Below are positions 23,570 through 31,085 of a DNA stretch of 35,954 bases, piece after piece. Below the pieces are notes generated by a model. The model did no database searches and was not told the origin of the DNA. It worked only from the letters and a program-made list of their open reading frames with translations. Each line of letters opens with the position of its first letter. Position 1 is the stretch's first letter. The position numbers and the translations under genes are program-made. This stretch comes from Actinomycetes bacterium. Its GTDB lineage: Bacteria; Actinomycetota; Acidimicrobiia; Acidimicrobiales; RAAP-2. The DNA lies in NCBI GenBank assembly GCA_021786095.1, contig JAJYNX010000042.1, positions 1 through 35,954 on the forward strand, in the 5' to 3' direction.

Positions 23570-24669
23570 GCGTCGAGACGGCCGCGCTGGCGGGCGTCGA
23601 GGGCGTCATCACCGCCGAGCAGATCGCCGCCAGCGCCTCGTGGCTGGCCGGGCTGCAGAGCCGCGACGGCGCGATCCCGTGGTTCACCGGCGCCCACTGC
23701 GATCCCTGGAATCACGTGGAGTCGGCCATGGCCCTGACGGTGACCGGTCACGTCGACGCGGCCCGGGCCGCCTACCAGTGGTTGGCCCAGCGCCAGCTGG
23801 TCAACGGGGCGTGGTTCAACTACTACCGGGGTCGCGACGTCGTGGACGCGCGCCTGGACACCAACGTCGTGGCCTACGTCGCGACGGGCGCGTACCACTA
23901 CCTGCTCGCCACCGGCGACGTCGACTTCGTCGCGCGTCTGTGGCCCCACGTGCGCGCCGCGATCGACTTCGTCTTCTCGTGGCGACTGAGCGACGGCACG
24001 GTGCGCTGGTCCCTCGACGGCGCCGGGCGCGCGGAGGGCTACGCCCTGTTGACGGGCTCGTCGTCGATCTACCACGCGGCGTGTTGCGCGCTGGCCCTGG
24101 GCGAGCGCCTGGGCGAGGACGTCGAGCGGTGGCGCGATCCGACGGCGGTCCTCGGCCACTGCGTGGCCCGCCACCCCGGCGCCTTCGCGCCGAAGAACGA
24201 GTTCGCCATGGACTGGTACTACCCGGTCCTGAGTGGCGCGGTGACGGGCCCGGACGCCGAGCGTCGTGTCGACGAGGGGTGGGAGCGTCACGTCATGGAG
24301 GGCCTCGGGGTGCGCTGCGTGTCGACGAGTGACTGGGTGACGGCGGCCGAGACCGCGGAGTGCGCGATCGCCCTGGACGCGATGGGGCGCCCCTCACTCG
24401 CGCTGGACGTCTTCGCCCTCACCACCCGCCATCGCCGGGACGACGGCGCCTACTGGACGGGTCTGGCCTACCCCCAGTCGCGTACCTTCCCCGACGCGGA
24501 GGTGACCTCCTACACGGCCGCGGCCGTCATCCTCGCGGCCGACGCCCTGACCTCGTCGTCGGGCGCGTCGGACCTGTTCCGTCACGCGGCCCTCGCCCGC
24601 CCGCCGGAGCGACCCGAGGCCGGCTGCCCGCAGCGCGAGTCACGACGCGCGTCGCTCGAGCACTCGTAG
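23566..24669 (+). CDS. Alpha/alpha-toroid protein (usually annotated prenyltransferase)
   Basis: 367 aa. Homologues are often labelled prenyltransferase/squalene-oxidase-like because of an alpha/alpha barrel. The sequence shows repeating helical hairpins with conserved aromatic patches: GAIPWFTGAHCDPWNHVESAMAL early, NGAWFNYYRG, TNVVAYVATGAYHYLLATG, and MDWYYPVLSGAVTG. There is no squalene-cyclase DxDD motif, and the WF/DPW pattern with TGDVDFVARLWPHVRAAIDF looks more like a six-hairpin glycosidase. I favour a sugar-acting or sugar-binding toroid over prenyl transfer. GTG start overlaps the methyltransferase stop by four bases. The last ~20 residues overlap the convergent methyltransferase gene by 30 bp and are probably unstructured. 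Confidence 0.8.
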   Translation: MSVETAALAGVEGVITAEQIAASASWLAGLQSRDGAIPWFTGAHCDPWNHVESAMALTVTGHVDAARAAYQWLAQRQLVNGAWFNYYRGRDVVDARLDTNVVAYVATGAYHYLLATGDVDFVARLWPHVRAAIDFVFSWRLSDGTVRWSLDGAGRAEGYALLTGSSSIYHAACCALALGERLGEDVERWRDPTAVLGHCVARHPGAFAPKNEFAMDWYYPVLSGAVTGPDAERRVDEGWERHVMEGLGVRCVSTSDWVTAAETAECAIALDAMGRPSLALDVFALTTRHRRDDGAYWTGLAYPQSRTFPDAEVTSYTAAAVILAADALTSSSGASDLFRHAALARPPERPEAGCPQRESRRASLEHS

Positions 24670-25278
24670 CGAGCCCCGCGCGGCGAGTGGCGCGAAGCGC
24701 CCGCTCGCCACGGCGGCGCAGTAGATCTCGTAGGGGGGGCGCCCCCCGTCGGCGGGATCGGGGAAGACGTCGTGGATCAGGAGTCGCCCCCCGGGGACGA
24801 CCTTGGGCGTCCACAGCTCGTAGTCGTCCCACGCCACCCGCGCCCCGTGGCCGCCGTCGATGAACAGCAGGTCGAGGGGTTGGGAGAAGTGGCGCGCCAC
24901 CACCGCGGAGGGTCCGACGAGCCCGATCACCGTCGACTCGAGGGCGGCGCGCGCGATCGTGCGCTGCCAGGACGGCAGGGTATTGAGCCGCCCGTCGAAC
25001 GGGTCGACCAGCGTGGCGTCGAAGTGCTCCCAGCCCGGCTGGTTCTCCTCGCTGCCGCGGTGGTGGTCGAGCGAGTACAGCACGCTGGCGCTGGCCTCGG
25101 CGGCCGCACCGAGGTAGAGCGCGGACTTCCCGCACCAGGCTCCGATCTCGAGCCAGGTCCCGCCCGTGACCCGATCGCCGTGGGCGCGGGCGTGCTCGTA
25201 GAGCGCGAGGCCCTCGTCACGTGGCATGAAGCCGGGCGTCGCCTCGGCCAGCGTCAGCAGCTCGTCGACCCGGCTCAC
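24640..25278 (-). CDS. Class I SAM-dependent methyltransferase (Methyltransf_24-like)
   Basis: 212 aa. Motif I is WLEIGAWCGKSALYLG (about residues 42-57), followed by VLYSLDHHRGSEENQPGWEH, then DLLFIDGGHG and GGRLLIHDVFPDPADGGRPP. The paired aspartates and histidines (DHH, DGGH, HD) suggest a metal-assisted O-methyltransferase of the macrocin/cephalosporin-hydroxylase-like type. I recall close actinobacterial relatives with the same DHHRGSEENQxGWEH text beside the toroid and GT4 genes, which supports one pathway. GTG start overlaps the GDT1 stop (GTGA); it is the last gene of the aminopeptidase-GDT1 operon on this strand and overlaps the toroid gene tail-to-tail by 30 bp. Confidence 0.85.
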   Translation of the reverse strand: MSRVDELLTLAEATPGFMPRDEGLALYEHARAHGDRVTGGTWLEIGAWCGKSALYLGAAAEASASVLYSLDHHRGSEENQPGWEHFDATLVDPFDGRLNTLPSWQRTIARAALESTVIGLVGPSAVVARHFSQPLDLLFIDGGHGARVAWDDYELWTPKVVPGGRLLIHDVFPDPADGGRPPYEIYCAAVASGRFAPLAARGSLRVLERRAS

Positions 25279-25868
25279 GAGGTGAAGGCGGTGACCAGGG
25301 TGTAGACGCCCAGCGCGGCGAAGATCACGCCACCGGCGAGGCGGATGCGCTCCAGGGGCACCACCCGCTGCAGCAGCCGTCCGCCGTAGGCGCCCACGAA
25401 GGAGACCAGGATCATGGCCAGCGACGCCGCGATGAAGACGTCGAGGGGTTGGTGGGTCTTGGCGCTGAAGTTGGCGGCCTGGATCTGGGTCAGGTCGCCG
25501 AACTCGCCGACGAAGATGACCCCGAAGGCCGTGGCCATCTCGCGACGCCGCGAACCGGGCGCCTCGCGGCGCGCCTCGCGCTGCCCGGTCTCCTCCTCGC
25601 GGCGCTCGGGCACGAGCAGCAGGTACGCCGCGCCGCCGAGGAAGAGCAGCGCGACGACGACGTCCTTGACCCGCGTCGGCAGCAGCGTCAGGAGCCCTCC
25701 GGCGAGCACCGCCAGCCCCATCTGGACGACGAAGGCGCCCGACGCGCCGATCGCGATCGAGAGCGGTCGCGATCGCGTGGACATCACGACCGTCGCGATC
25801 ATGGTCTTGTCCGGCAGCTCGAGCAGGAACATCAGGGCCATGATGCCCAGGAACGTCCCCACGTTCAC
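25275..25868 (-). CDS. GDT1/TMEM165-family (UPF0016) cation transporter
   Basis: 197 aa membrane protein made of two homologous three-helix halves. Each half carries the family's E-x-G-D-(K/R)-(T/S) ion-binding motif: ELPDKT at 17-22 (Pro in place of Gly) and EFGDLT at 122-127 (Leu in place of Lys/Arg). A charged cytoplasmic loop (residues ~88-110) joins the halves. Relatives export Mn2+ or exchange Ca2+/Mn2+ for protons. The gene lies 16 bases after the aminopeptidase and overlaps the methyltransferase start by four bases. No yybP-ykoY manganese riboswitch is possible in the 16-base gap. Confidence 0.9.
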   Translation of the reverse strand: MNVGTFLGIMALMFLLELPDKTMIATVVMSTRSRPLSIAIGASGAFVVQMGLAVLAGGLLTLLPTRVKDVVVALLFLGGAAYLLLVPERREEETGQREARREAPGSRRREMATAFGVIFVGEFGDLTQIQAANFSAKTHQPLDVFIAASLAMILVSFVGAYGGRLLQRVVPLERIRLAGGVIFAALGVYTLVTAFTS

Positions 25869-25884
25869 GACGAGCCGCCTCGCG

Positions 25885-28389
25885 CTAGAACTGCGAGCGG
25901 ATCGCCGTGGCGAAGGCCAGCCCGATGCGCAGTCGTTCCAGCTGCTGGGGGACGGTCGCGGGGTAGCCGCCGACCACCGGGTGCGCGACGTGGAACGCCT
26001 CCACCTCGGCGGCGAAGGCCGGGTCGCGGATGAAGGTCGGCACCCCGGCGGCCAGGCGCGAGTGGTGACTGGGTGAGAAGCGCGCCAGTGCCTCGTCCCA
26101 GCGTGACGTGAGGTAGCGCCACACGGCCGGCCCGGTCTGCTCGTTGCGCGTCAGCGCCATCAGCACGATCGGGGCGTCCTGGGGGCGGAACTCGTGGAAG
26201 CACCGTTCGGCCGCGTCCAGCGCGAGGCGCTCGTCACTGAACCCACCCAGGGCCGTGAGGTAGCGCATCTCCTCCTGGGGCGTCGGCGCGTGGCGGTAGC
26301 GCTCCAGGAAGGTCTCGTAGTCTCCGGGGTGGTTCTGGTCGGCCACGATGCGCAGGATGGTGGCGGCGAGGTCGCCGTCCATCTCGCCGGCCGTGAAGCG
26401 CCGGCGCGCCTCGGCGCGCACCGACTCGTCGCCGCCGGCGATCCCCAGCAGGCCGATGATGAGCGCTCGGGTCTGGGCGCGGAGCACGTCCTCGTCGGGC
26501 TGCCGGTCCCAGCCGAGCCGCGCGAGATGGGGGGCCGCGAGCGCGGTGACCTGGTGGGCGAGCGTGGTGCGCGCGGGTTCGTCCAGGGCCCGGCGGACCA
26601 TGTCGAGCGCCGTCGCGACGAAGTGCCAGGGCGTGGGCTCGTCCTGCTCGCCCAGTCCCGAGGCCGTCGTGTAGAACTCCGCCCAGGTGAGCTGGCGGGC
26701 GAAGAGCGCGGCCCAGGCGTCGGCGAGCAGCGTGGCTCGCTCGAGCTCGTCGAGCTCGCCCACGCGCGGCGCCAGGGCGGCCAGCGCCGCCGCGTCGTAG
26801 CGCGAGCGAAAGACGCCCGAGCCGCCGGCGTTCACGACGACCGGGGGGTGGTCGTCCACGCGCACCGGCTCGTCGCCGAGCAGGTGGCGCGACGGGGCCC
26901 CACCCTCCAGCGAGCGGGTCATCACGGGTACGAGCCAGCGATCGCCGATGGCGCCCTTGTGGGCCGGGTCGCCGAAGACGAACGGCTGCTGGCGCAACTC
27001 GCCGTCCGCGAGGGTGACCAGCGGGTGGCCGCCCTGGAGGATCCAGGTGTTCATCATGTCGCGCACCGGCTGGCCGGACACCGACTCGAGGGCGTCCCAC
27101 AGGTCCGTCGTCACGGTGTTGGCGTAGCGGTGATCGAGCAGGTAGCGCCGGATCCCGTCGCGAAACACGGTCTCGCCGAGGTACTGCTCCGCCATGCGCA
27201 GCACCGAGCCGCCCTTCTCGTAGGTCAGCGAGTCGAACATGCCCTGCGTGTCGTTGGGTGACAGAACCGGGTACTCGATGGGTCGCGTCGACGCGAGGCC
27301 GTCGATGTGCAGGGCGAGGTCGCGCATCACGATCTGGTCGGCCCAGATGCGCCAGGCGGGTCGGAAGGCGTTGGTGCAGCGCAGCTGCATGAAGGTGGCG
27401 AAGGCCTCGTTGAGCCAGATGCCCTCCCACCACTCCATCGTCACGAGGTCGCCGAACCACATGTGGGCGATCTCGTGGTGCACGACCTCGGCCACCCGCT
27501 GGATCTCGGCCAGGGACGCGGTCGCCGGGTCGACCAGCAGGGCCGTCTCGCGGTAGGTGATGCACCCGAGGTTCTCCATCGCCCCGAACGCGAAGTCCGG
27601 GATCGCGACCATGTCCAACTTCTCGCCGGGGTAGGGGATGGCGAAGTAGTCACTGAAGTGGCGCAGGGCGAACGCGCCCGCCTCGAGGGCCAGATCGGCG
27701 AGGTGTCCCTTGCCGCGCGGGTAGACCACGCGCAGGGGGACCCCGTCCACGTCGGTCGCGTCCGTGTGCTCGAAGGGCCCCACGACGAAGGCGACCAGGT
27801 ACGTCGACATCACCATGGTGGGGGCGTAGCTGAGGCAGCGCTGGCCGTTGCCCAGGTCGGTGTTGCTGGTCTCGGGGGAGTTGGCGTAGGCGTTGAGGTG
27901 GCTTGGAATCGTGAGGTTCACCTGGAAGGTGGCCTTGAAGGAGGGCTCGTCCCAGCAGGGGAAGGCCTGGCGCGCGTCGGAGTGCTCGAACTGGGTGGTC
28001 GCGATGGTCTGGGTGACGCCGTCGGGGTCGACGAAGGTGGAACGGTAGAAGCCGGACAGTTGGTCGTTCAGCACGCCGGTGTAGGCGATCTCGAGGGTGG
28101 CCGGGCCGAGGGGCAGCGTCGCGTCGAAGACGAACGTGGCCGTCTCGTAGGTGGAGTCGTGGAGGGTGTCGGTGGAGCGCACGCTCGTGCCGTCCGCGGT
28201 GAGCGTGGCCGCGCCGAGCTCCAGCGCCTTGGCGTGCAGGGTGATGCGATCGGTGGACTGCGTGATCACGACGTCGATTTCGACGCGTCCCGCGAAGGTG
28301 GCGCCCTCGAGGTCGGGGGTGAGGAAGAGTCGGTAGGCCGAGGGGACCACGCTGCGGGCAAGACGATAGGGGTTCGGGGAAGAAGTCAT
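25885..28389 (-). CDS. pepN: M1-family aminopeptidase (PepN-like)
   Basis: 834 aa zinc metallopeptidase releasing N-terminal residues from peptides. The exopeptidase motif GAMEN lies at 269-273, the zinc site HEIAH at 305-309 with third ligand Glu328 (in WLNEAF), followed by the long C-terminal ERAP1_C-like helical domain. Length fits actinobacterial PepN. Cytosolic: no signal peptide. ATG 28389 lies eight bases after TAGGGT. It heads a three-gene operon with the GDT1 transporter and the methyltransferase; the reason for this grouping is unclear. Confidence 0.95.
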   Translation of the reverse strand: MTSSPNPYRLARSVVPSAYRLFLTPDLEGATFAGRVEIDVVITQSTDRITLHAKALELGAATLTADGTSVRSTDTLHDSTYETATFVFDATLPLGPATLEIAYTGVLNDQLSGFYRSTFVDPDGVTQTIATTQFEHSDARQAFPCWDEPSFKATFQVNLTIPSHLNAYANSPETSNTDLGNGQRCLSYAPTMVMSTYLVAFVVGPFEHTDATDVDGVPLRVVYPRGKGHLADLALEAGAFALRHFSDYFAIPYPGEKLDMVAIPDFAFGAMENLGCITYRETALLVDPATASLAEIQRVAEVVHHEIAHMWFGDLVTMEWWEGIWLNEAFATFMQLRCTNAFRPAWRIWADQIVMRDLALHIDGLASTRPIEYPVLSPNDTQGMFDSLTYEKGGSVLRMAEQYLGETVFRDGIRRYLLDHRYANTVTTDLWDALESVSGQPVRDMMNTWILQGGHPLVTLADGELRQQPFVFGDPAHKGAIGDRWLVPVMTRSLEGGAPSRHLLGDEPVRVDDHPPVVVNAGGSGVFRSRYDAAALAALAPRVGELDELERATLLADAWAALFARQLTWAEFYTTASGLGEQDEPTPWHFVATALDMVRRALDEPARTTLAHQVTALAAPHLARLGWDRQPDEDVLRAQTRALIIGLLGIAGGDESVRAEARRRFTAGEMDGDLAATILRIVADQNHPGDYETFLERYRHAPTPQEEMRYLTALGGFSDERLALDAAERCFHEFRPQDAPIVLMALTRNEQTGPAVWRYLTSRWDEALARFSPSHHSRLAAGVPTFIRDPAFAAEVEAFHVAHPVVGGYPATVPQQLERLRIGLAFATAIRSQF

Positions 28390-28397
28390 CGGTGCTC

Positions 28398-28403
28398 ACC
28401 CTA
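28398..28403 (-). promoter_or_regulatory. -10 hexamer of pepN operon (leaderless type)
   Basis: TAGGGT on the minus strand, eight bases before the ATG at 28389. It shares a 39-base gap with the divergent kinase promoter, so the two polymerase sites overlap. Confidence 0.45.
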
Positions 28404-28416
28404 GGGCGAAACGCTC

Positions 28417-28422
28417 TACGCT
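28417..28422 (+). promoter_or_regulatory. -10 hexamer of adenosine-kinase-like gene (leaderless type)
   Basis: TACGCT exactly six bases before the GTG at 28429. Confidence 0.55.
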
Positions 28423-28428
28423 CGCTAA

Positions 28429-29466
28429 GTGACTCAGTTGCCCACGTCCGTGTCGCTACGGCGCCACCCCGGTCCCACTCGCCTCGCCGTGACTGGCATT
28501 GGCAACGCGCTGCTGGACATCATCACGCGCGACGATGACGAGGTCTACCGCGACCTCGGACTGACCAAGGCGGCGATGACCCTGATCGAGGTCGACCAGC
28601 TGGACGCGTTCTACCAGGCCATGGGTCCCACGGTGCAGACCTCGGGCGGCTCGGTGGCGAACTCCATCGCGGGCATCGCGACGCTGGGTGGGACGTGTGG
28701 CTACATCGGCAAGGTGGCCGACGACGAGTTCGGGGAGCGCTTCACCCACGATCTGGCCTCGCTGGGAGTGGAGCTGGACCTCGCCGTGGCCGCACCCGAC
28801 GAGGGGGCCACGGGACGCTGTCACGTCTTCATCACCGCCGACGCGCAGCGCACCATGGCGACCTACCTCGGCGCCTCGAACCAGCTGCGCCCGGCCGACA
28901 TCAGCGAGCGGCTCATCGCCCGCTCCGAGATCACCTACGTCGAGGGCTACCTCTACGATCTGGCCCCGGCCAAGGAGGCCGTGCACCGCGTGGTCACCTT
29001 CGCGCACCAGCACGACTCCATGGTCGCGCTGTCGCTCTCGGACATGTTCTGCGTGGAACGCCATCGCCGGGACTTCCTCGAGTTGGTCACCAACGACGTC
29101 GACGTGCTGCTCGCGAACGAGGCCGAGGCCAAGGCGCTCTTCCGCGTCGAGCGCCTCGATCAGGCCTTCGCCGCCCTCGACGAGCTCGGGGTGCTGGCGG
29201 TGGTGACGCGCGGCCCGGCCGGCGCCGACGTCTCGACGACCAGCGGCGTGGTCTCGGTGCCCGCCAGCGAGGTCGACGAGGTGGTCGACCAGAACGGCGC
29301 GGGGGACATGTTCGCGTCCGGCTTCCTGTACGGGCTGGCGTTGGGTGCCGATCCCGTCGAGGCCGCCCAGCTCGGGACGCTGTGCGCGGGTGAGATCATC
29401 CAGCACCTCGGCGCCCGTCCGGCCACCAATCTCGAGGAGCTGGCCATCGGGGCGGGGCTGCTGTAG
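28429..29466 (+). CDS. PfkB-family kinase, adenosine-kinase-like
   Basis: 345 aa. ATP-dependent kinase of the ribokinase fold. GIGNALLDI near the start, SGGSVANSIAGIATLGG (PfkB signature 1, sugar/nucleoside site), the ANEAEAKALF segment and VDQNGAGDMFASGFLYG with catalytic Asp in GAGD. This exact text is usual in the adenosine-kinase-like group widespread in proteobacteria and actinobacteria; inosine-guanosine or sugar kinases are alternatives. Different from the other PfkB protein at 6565. GTG start, leaderless type. Convergent with ctaG with a 17-base gap. Confidence 0.9.
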   Translation: MTQLPTSVSLRRHPGPTRLAVTGIGNALLDIITRDDDEVYRDLGLTKAAMTLIEVDQLDAFYQAMGPTVQTSGGSVANSIAGIATLGGTCGYIGKVADDEFGERFTHDLASLGVELDLAVAAPDEGATGRCHVFITADAQRTMATYLGASNQLRPADISERLIARSEITYVEGYLYDLAPAKEAVHRVVTFAHQHDSMVALSLSDMFCVERHRRDFLELVTNDVDVLLANEAEAKALFRVERLDQAFAALDELGVLAVVTRGPAGADVSTTSGVVSVPASEVDEVVDQNGAGDMFASGFLYGLALGADPVEAAQLGTLCAGEIIQHLGARPATNLEELAIGAGLL

Positions 29467-29483
29467 GCACTCGCGCGAGGGCG

Positions 29484-30323
29484 CTAGAGCCCCTGGGCGT
29501 CTAGTTCGCGGTCCAGTTCGCGGGTGCGCAGCGTCTCGTAGCGCACCCAGGCGACGGCGATCGGTATGCAGGCCACCAGCATGAGCGCGTCGCCGCCGAT
29601 CCACATGACGGCGCCCCCCAGGTGGACCTGGTTGAGGATCCAGGAGCGGCTGACGCCGGCCGGCGCCATCGTCGCGTAGCTGGGGAAGGGGTTGTAGGTC
29701 TCCATGGCCAGGGCCAGCCCGGTGAAGGTGTCCACGGGTACCGCGGCCATCACGTAGACCAGGCGCAGCCCCGGGTGCAGGGTGAGGCCGCGCTCGAGGC
29801 CGAAGGCGACGCGAAAGAAGAGGTAGCCCACGAGGAGGAACCCGATCTCCTCGCCGTGGTGGATCCACTCGTGTTCCAGCATCAGGTTGAAGAAGCTGGT
29901 CAGGTGCGTGAAGGGGATGAACACGAAGTACAGCCCGAAGGCGAACAGTGGGTGGGTGACGACCCTCATGACGGGACCGTCGAGGGCGCGGCGCAGCACC
30001 GCCACTCGGTCGTAGAGCAGGTCGAGCGGGGCGCCCAGCGCGAAGAGGGGGCCGGCCACCATGATCAGCGCCAGGTGCTGGACCATGTGCATGGCGAAGT
30101 AGGACATGTCGTAGACCGCGATCACGGACTGGGTGGCGAGGAACGTCACGACCGCGCCGGCGAGGAACCAGGCGACTCGCGCGCGGGGCCAGGGCTGCGT
30201 CGTGCGCCGCACGCCGACCACGTAGGCGGCGCTGACGAGCACTAGTAAGCCAGTAGGAATGGGGGAGATCTGCCACTGATTCAGGTGCCGCCACGAGAAG
30301 AGCGCCAGGTCGGGGGACGTCAC
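29484..30323 (-). CDS. ctaG: Cytochrome c oxidase assembly protein, CtaG (caa3) family
   Basis: 279 aa with about seven membrane helices, matching the Caa3_CtaG family that helps assemble the copper centre of cytochrome c oxidase. Conserved His-rich helices: SYFAMHMVQHLALIMVAGP, FTHLTSFFNLMLEH, WIHHGEEIGFLLVGYLFF, and NQVHLGGAVMWIGGD near the end. These His and Met residues could bind copper. Start: the GTG at 30323, six bases after TAGACT. Divergent from a small membrane-protein gene. No oxidase subunit gene in the window. Confidence 0.9.
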   Translation of the reverse strand: MTSPDLALFSWRHLNQWQISPIPTGLLVLVSAAYVVGVRRTTQPWPRARVAWFLAGAVVTFLATQSVIAVYDMSYFAMHMVQHLALIMVAGPLFALGAPLDLLYDRVAVLRRALDGPVMRVVTHPLFAFGLYFVFIPFTHLTSFFNLMLEHEWIHHGEEIGFLLVGYLFFRVAFGLERGLTLHPGLRLVYVMAAVPVDTFTGLALAMETYNPFPSYATMAPAGVSRSWILNQVHLGGAVMWIGGDALMLVACIPIAVAWVRYETLRTRELDRELDAQGL

Positions 30324-30329
30324 GCGGTC

Positions 30330-30335
30330 AGTCTA
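30330..30335 (-). promoter_or_regulatory. -10 hexamer of ctaG (leaderless type)
   Basis: TAGACT on the minus strand, exactly six bases before the GTG at 30323. Confidence 0.55.
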
Positions 30336-30366
30336 CGGTGGCGACATCGCGGACAACGGTGCTCAG

Positions 30367-30372
30367 TAGGAT
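30367..30372 (+). promoter_or_regulatory. -10 hexamer of small membrane-protein operon (leaderless type)
   Basis: TAGGAT exactly six bases before the GTG at 30379. Confidence 0.55.
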
Positions 30373-30378
30373 GTCCCC

Positions 30379-30747
30379 GTGAAGTCGAAGTGGTTCTCCT
30401 CGCGAGCGTTTCTGCTGCACTTCGTGCTCCTGATCTGGCTCGCGATCTGCGCCAGCGCCGCGTGGTGGCAGGTCGGTCGAGCGATCCAGGGGAACACGCT
30501 GAGCTTCATGTACTCGATCGAGTGGCCGGTCTTCGGGGTCCTCGGCGTCCTGGGGTGGTACGCGATGCTGAACATGGAGAAGGTGACCGAGCACGAGCAG
30601 CGCGAGCGGCGCGCGTACGAGGAGAAGATGCGTGCCGAGGCGCGCGAGCGGAGGACCGAGCAGAACGAGGACCCGACGCTGGCCGCCTACAATGACCACC
30701 TCGCGGAGCTGGCCGGCCGGCCCAAGAGGAAGCTCTGGGGCCACTAG
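30379..30747 (+). CDS. Small two-helix membrane protein with SURF1-like start
   Basis: 122 aa, function unknown. The first helix (FLLHFVLLIWLAICASAAWWQVGRA region) ends in WWQVGRA, similar to the N-terminal helix of SURF1-type oxidase assembly factors; a second helix covers SIEWPVFGVLGVLGWYAML. The rest is a charged coil (EKVTEHEQRERRAYEEKMRAEA) ending in DPTLAAYNDHLAELAG, a motif (AYNxxLAxL) that I recall in actinobacterial relatives which also precede a DUF3817 gene. Its stop overlaps the DUF3817 GTG by one base. Position beside ctaG hints at a link to the respiratory chain, which is inference. Confidence 0.8.
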   Translation: MKSKWFSSRAFLLHFVLLIWLAICASAAWWQVGRAIQGNTLSFMYSIEWPVFGVLGVLGWYAMLNMEKVTEHEQRERRAYEEKMRAEARERRTEQNEDPTLAAYNDHLAELAGRPKRKLWGH

Positions 30748-31085
30748 TGGAGAAGGCGTTCGCGCGGTACCGGCTCATGTCCTTCGTGACCGGTACGACG
30801 CTGCTGACGTTGTGCGTCTTTCTGATCCTGCACACGGTGGACCTGTCGCTGTGGAAGGACCTGATCGTGCCGGTCACCATTGTCGGGATCGGACACGGCG
30901 TCGTCCTGTACCCCATCTACATGGTGATGTGCGTGCAGTTCGCGCTCAAGGCGCGCCTGCACCCCGGTCTGGTCGTGCTGATGCTGCTCGCGGGCTTCGT
31001 TCCCGGCCTCGCGTTCTACATGGAGAACCGCGTCGAGCGGCGCCTGTTCCCCGAGGGTCGTCCCCGGGTCGGCGTCCTGACGTGA
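30747..31085 (+). CDS. DUF3817 membrane protein
   Basis: 112 aa, three membrane helices. Family text: RYRLMSFVTGTTLLTLCV at the N-terminus, GIGHGVVLYPIYMVM in the middle and ALKARLHPGLVVLMLLAG followed by the FVPGLAFYMENRVERRL end, all matching DUF3817 (YdzA-like). Function unknown. GTG start overlaps the upstream stop (TAGTG), and the downstream phosphodiesterase GTG overlaps its stop (GTGA), so three genes are coupled. Confidence 0.88.
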   Translation: MEKAFARYRLMSFVTGTTLLTLCVFLILHTVDLSLWKDLIVPVTIVGIGHGVVLYPIYMVMCVQFALKARLHPGLVVLMLLAGFVPGLAFYMENRVERRLFPEGRPRVGVLT

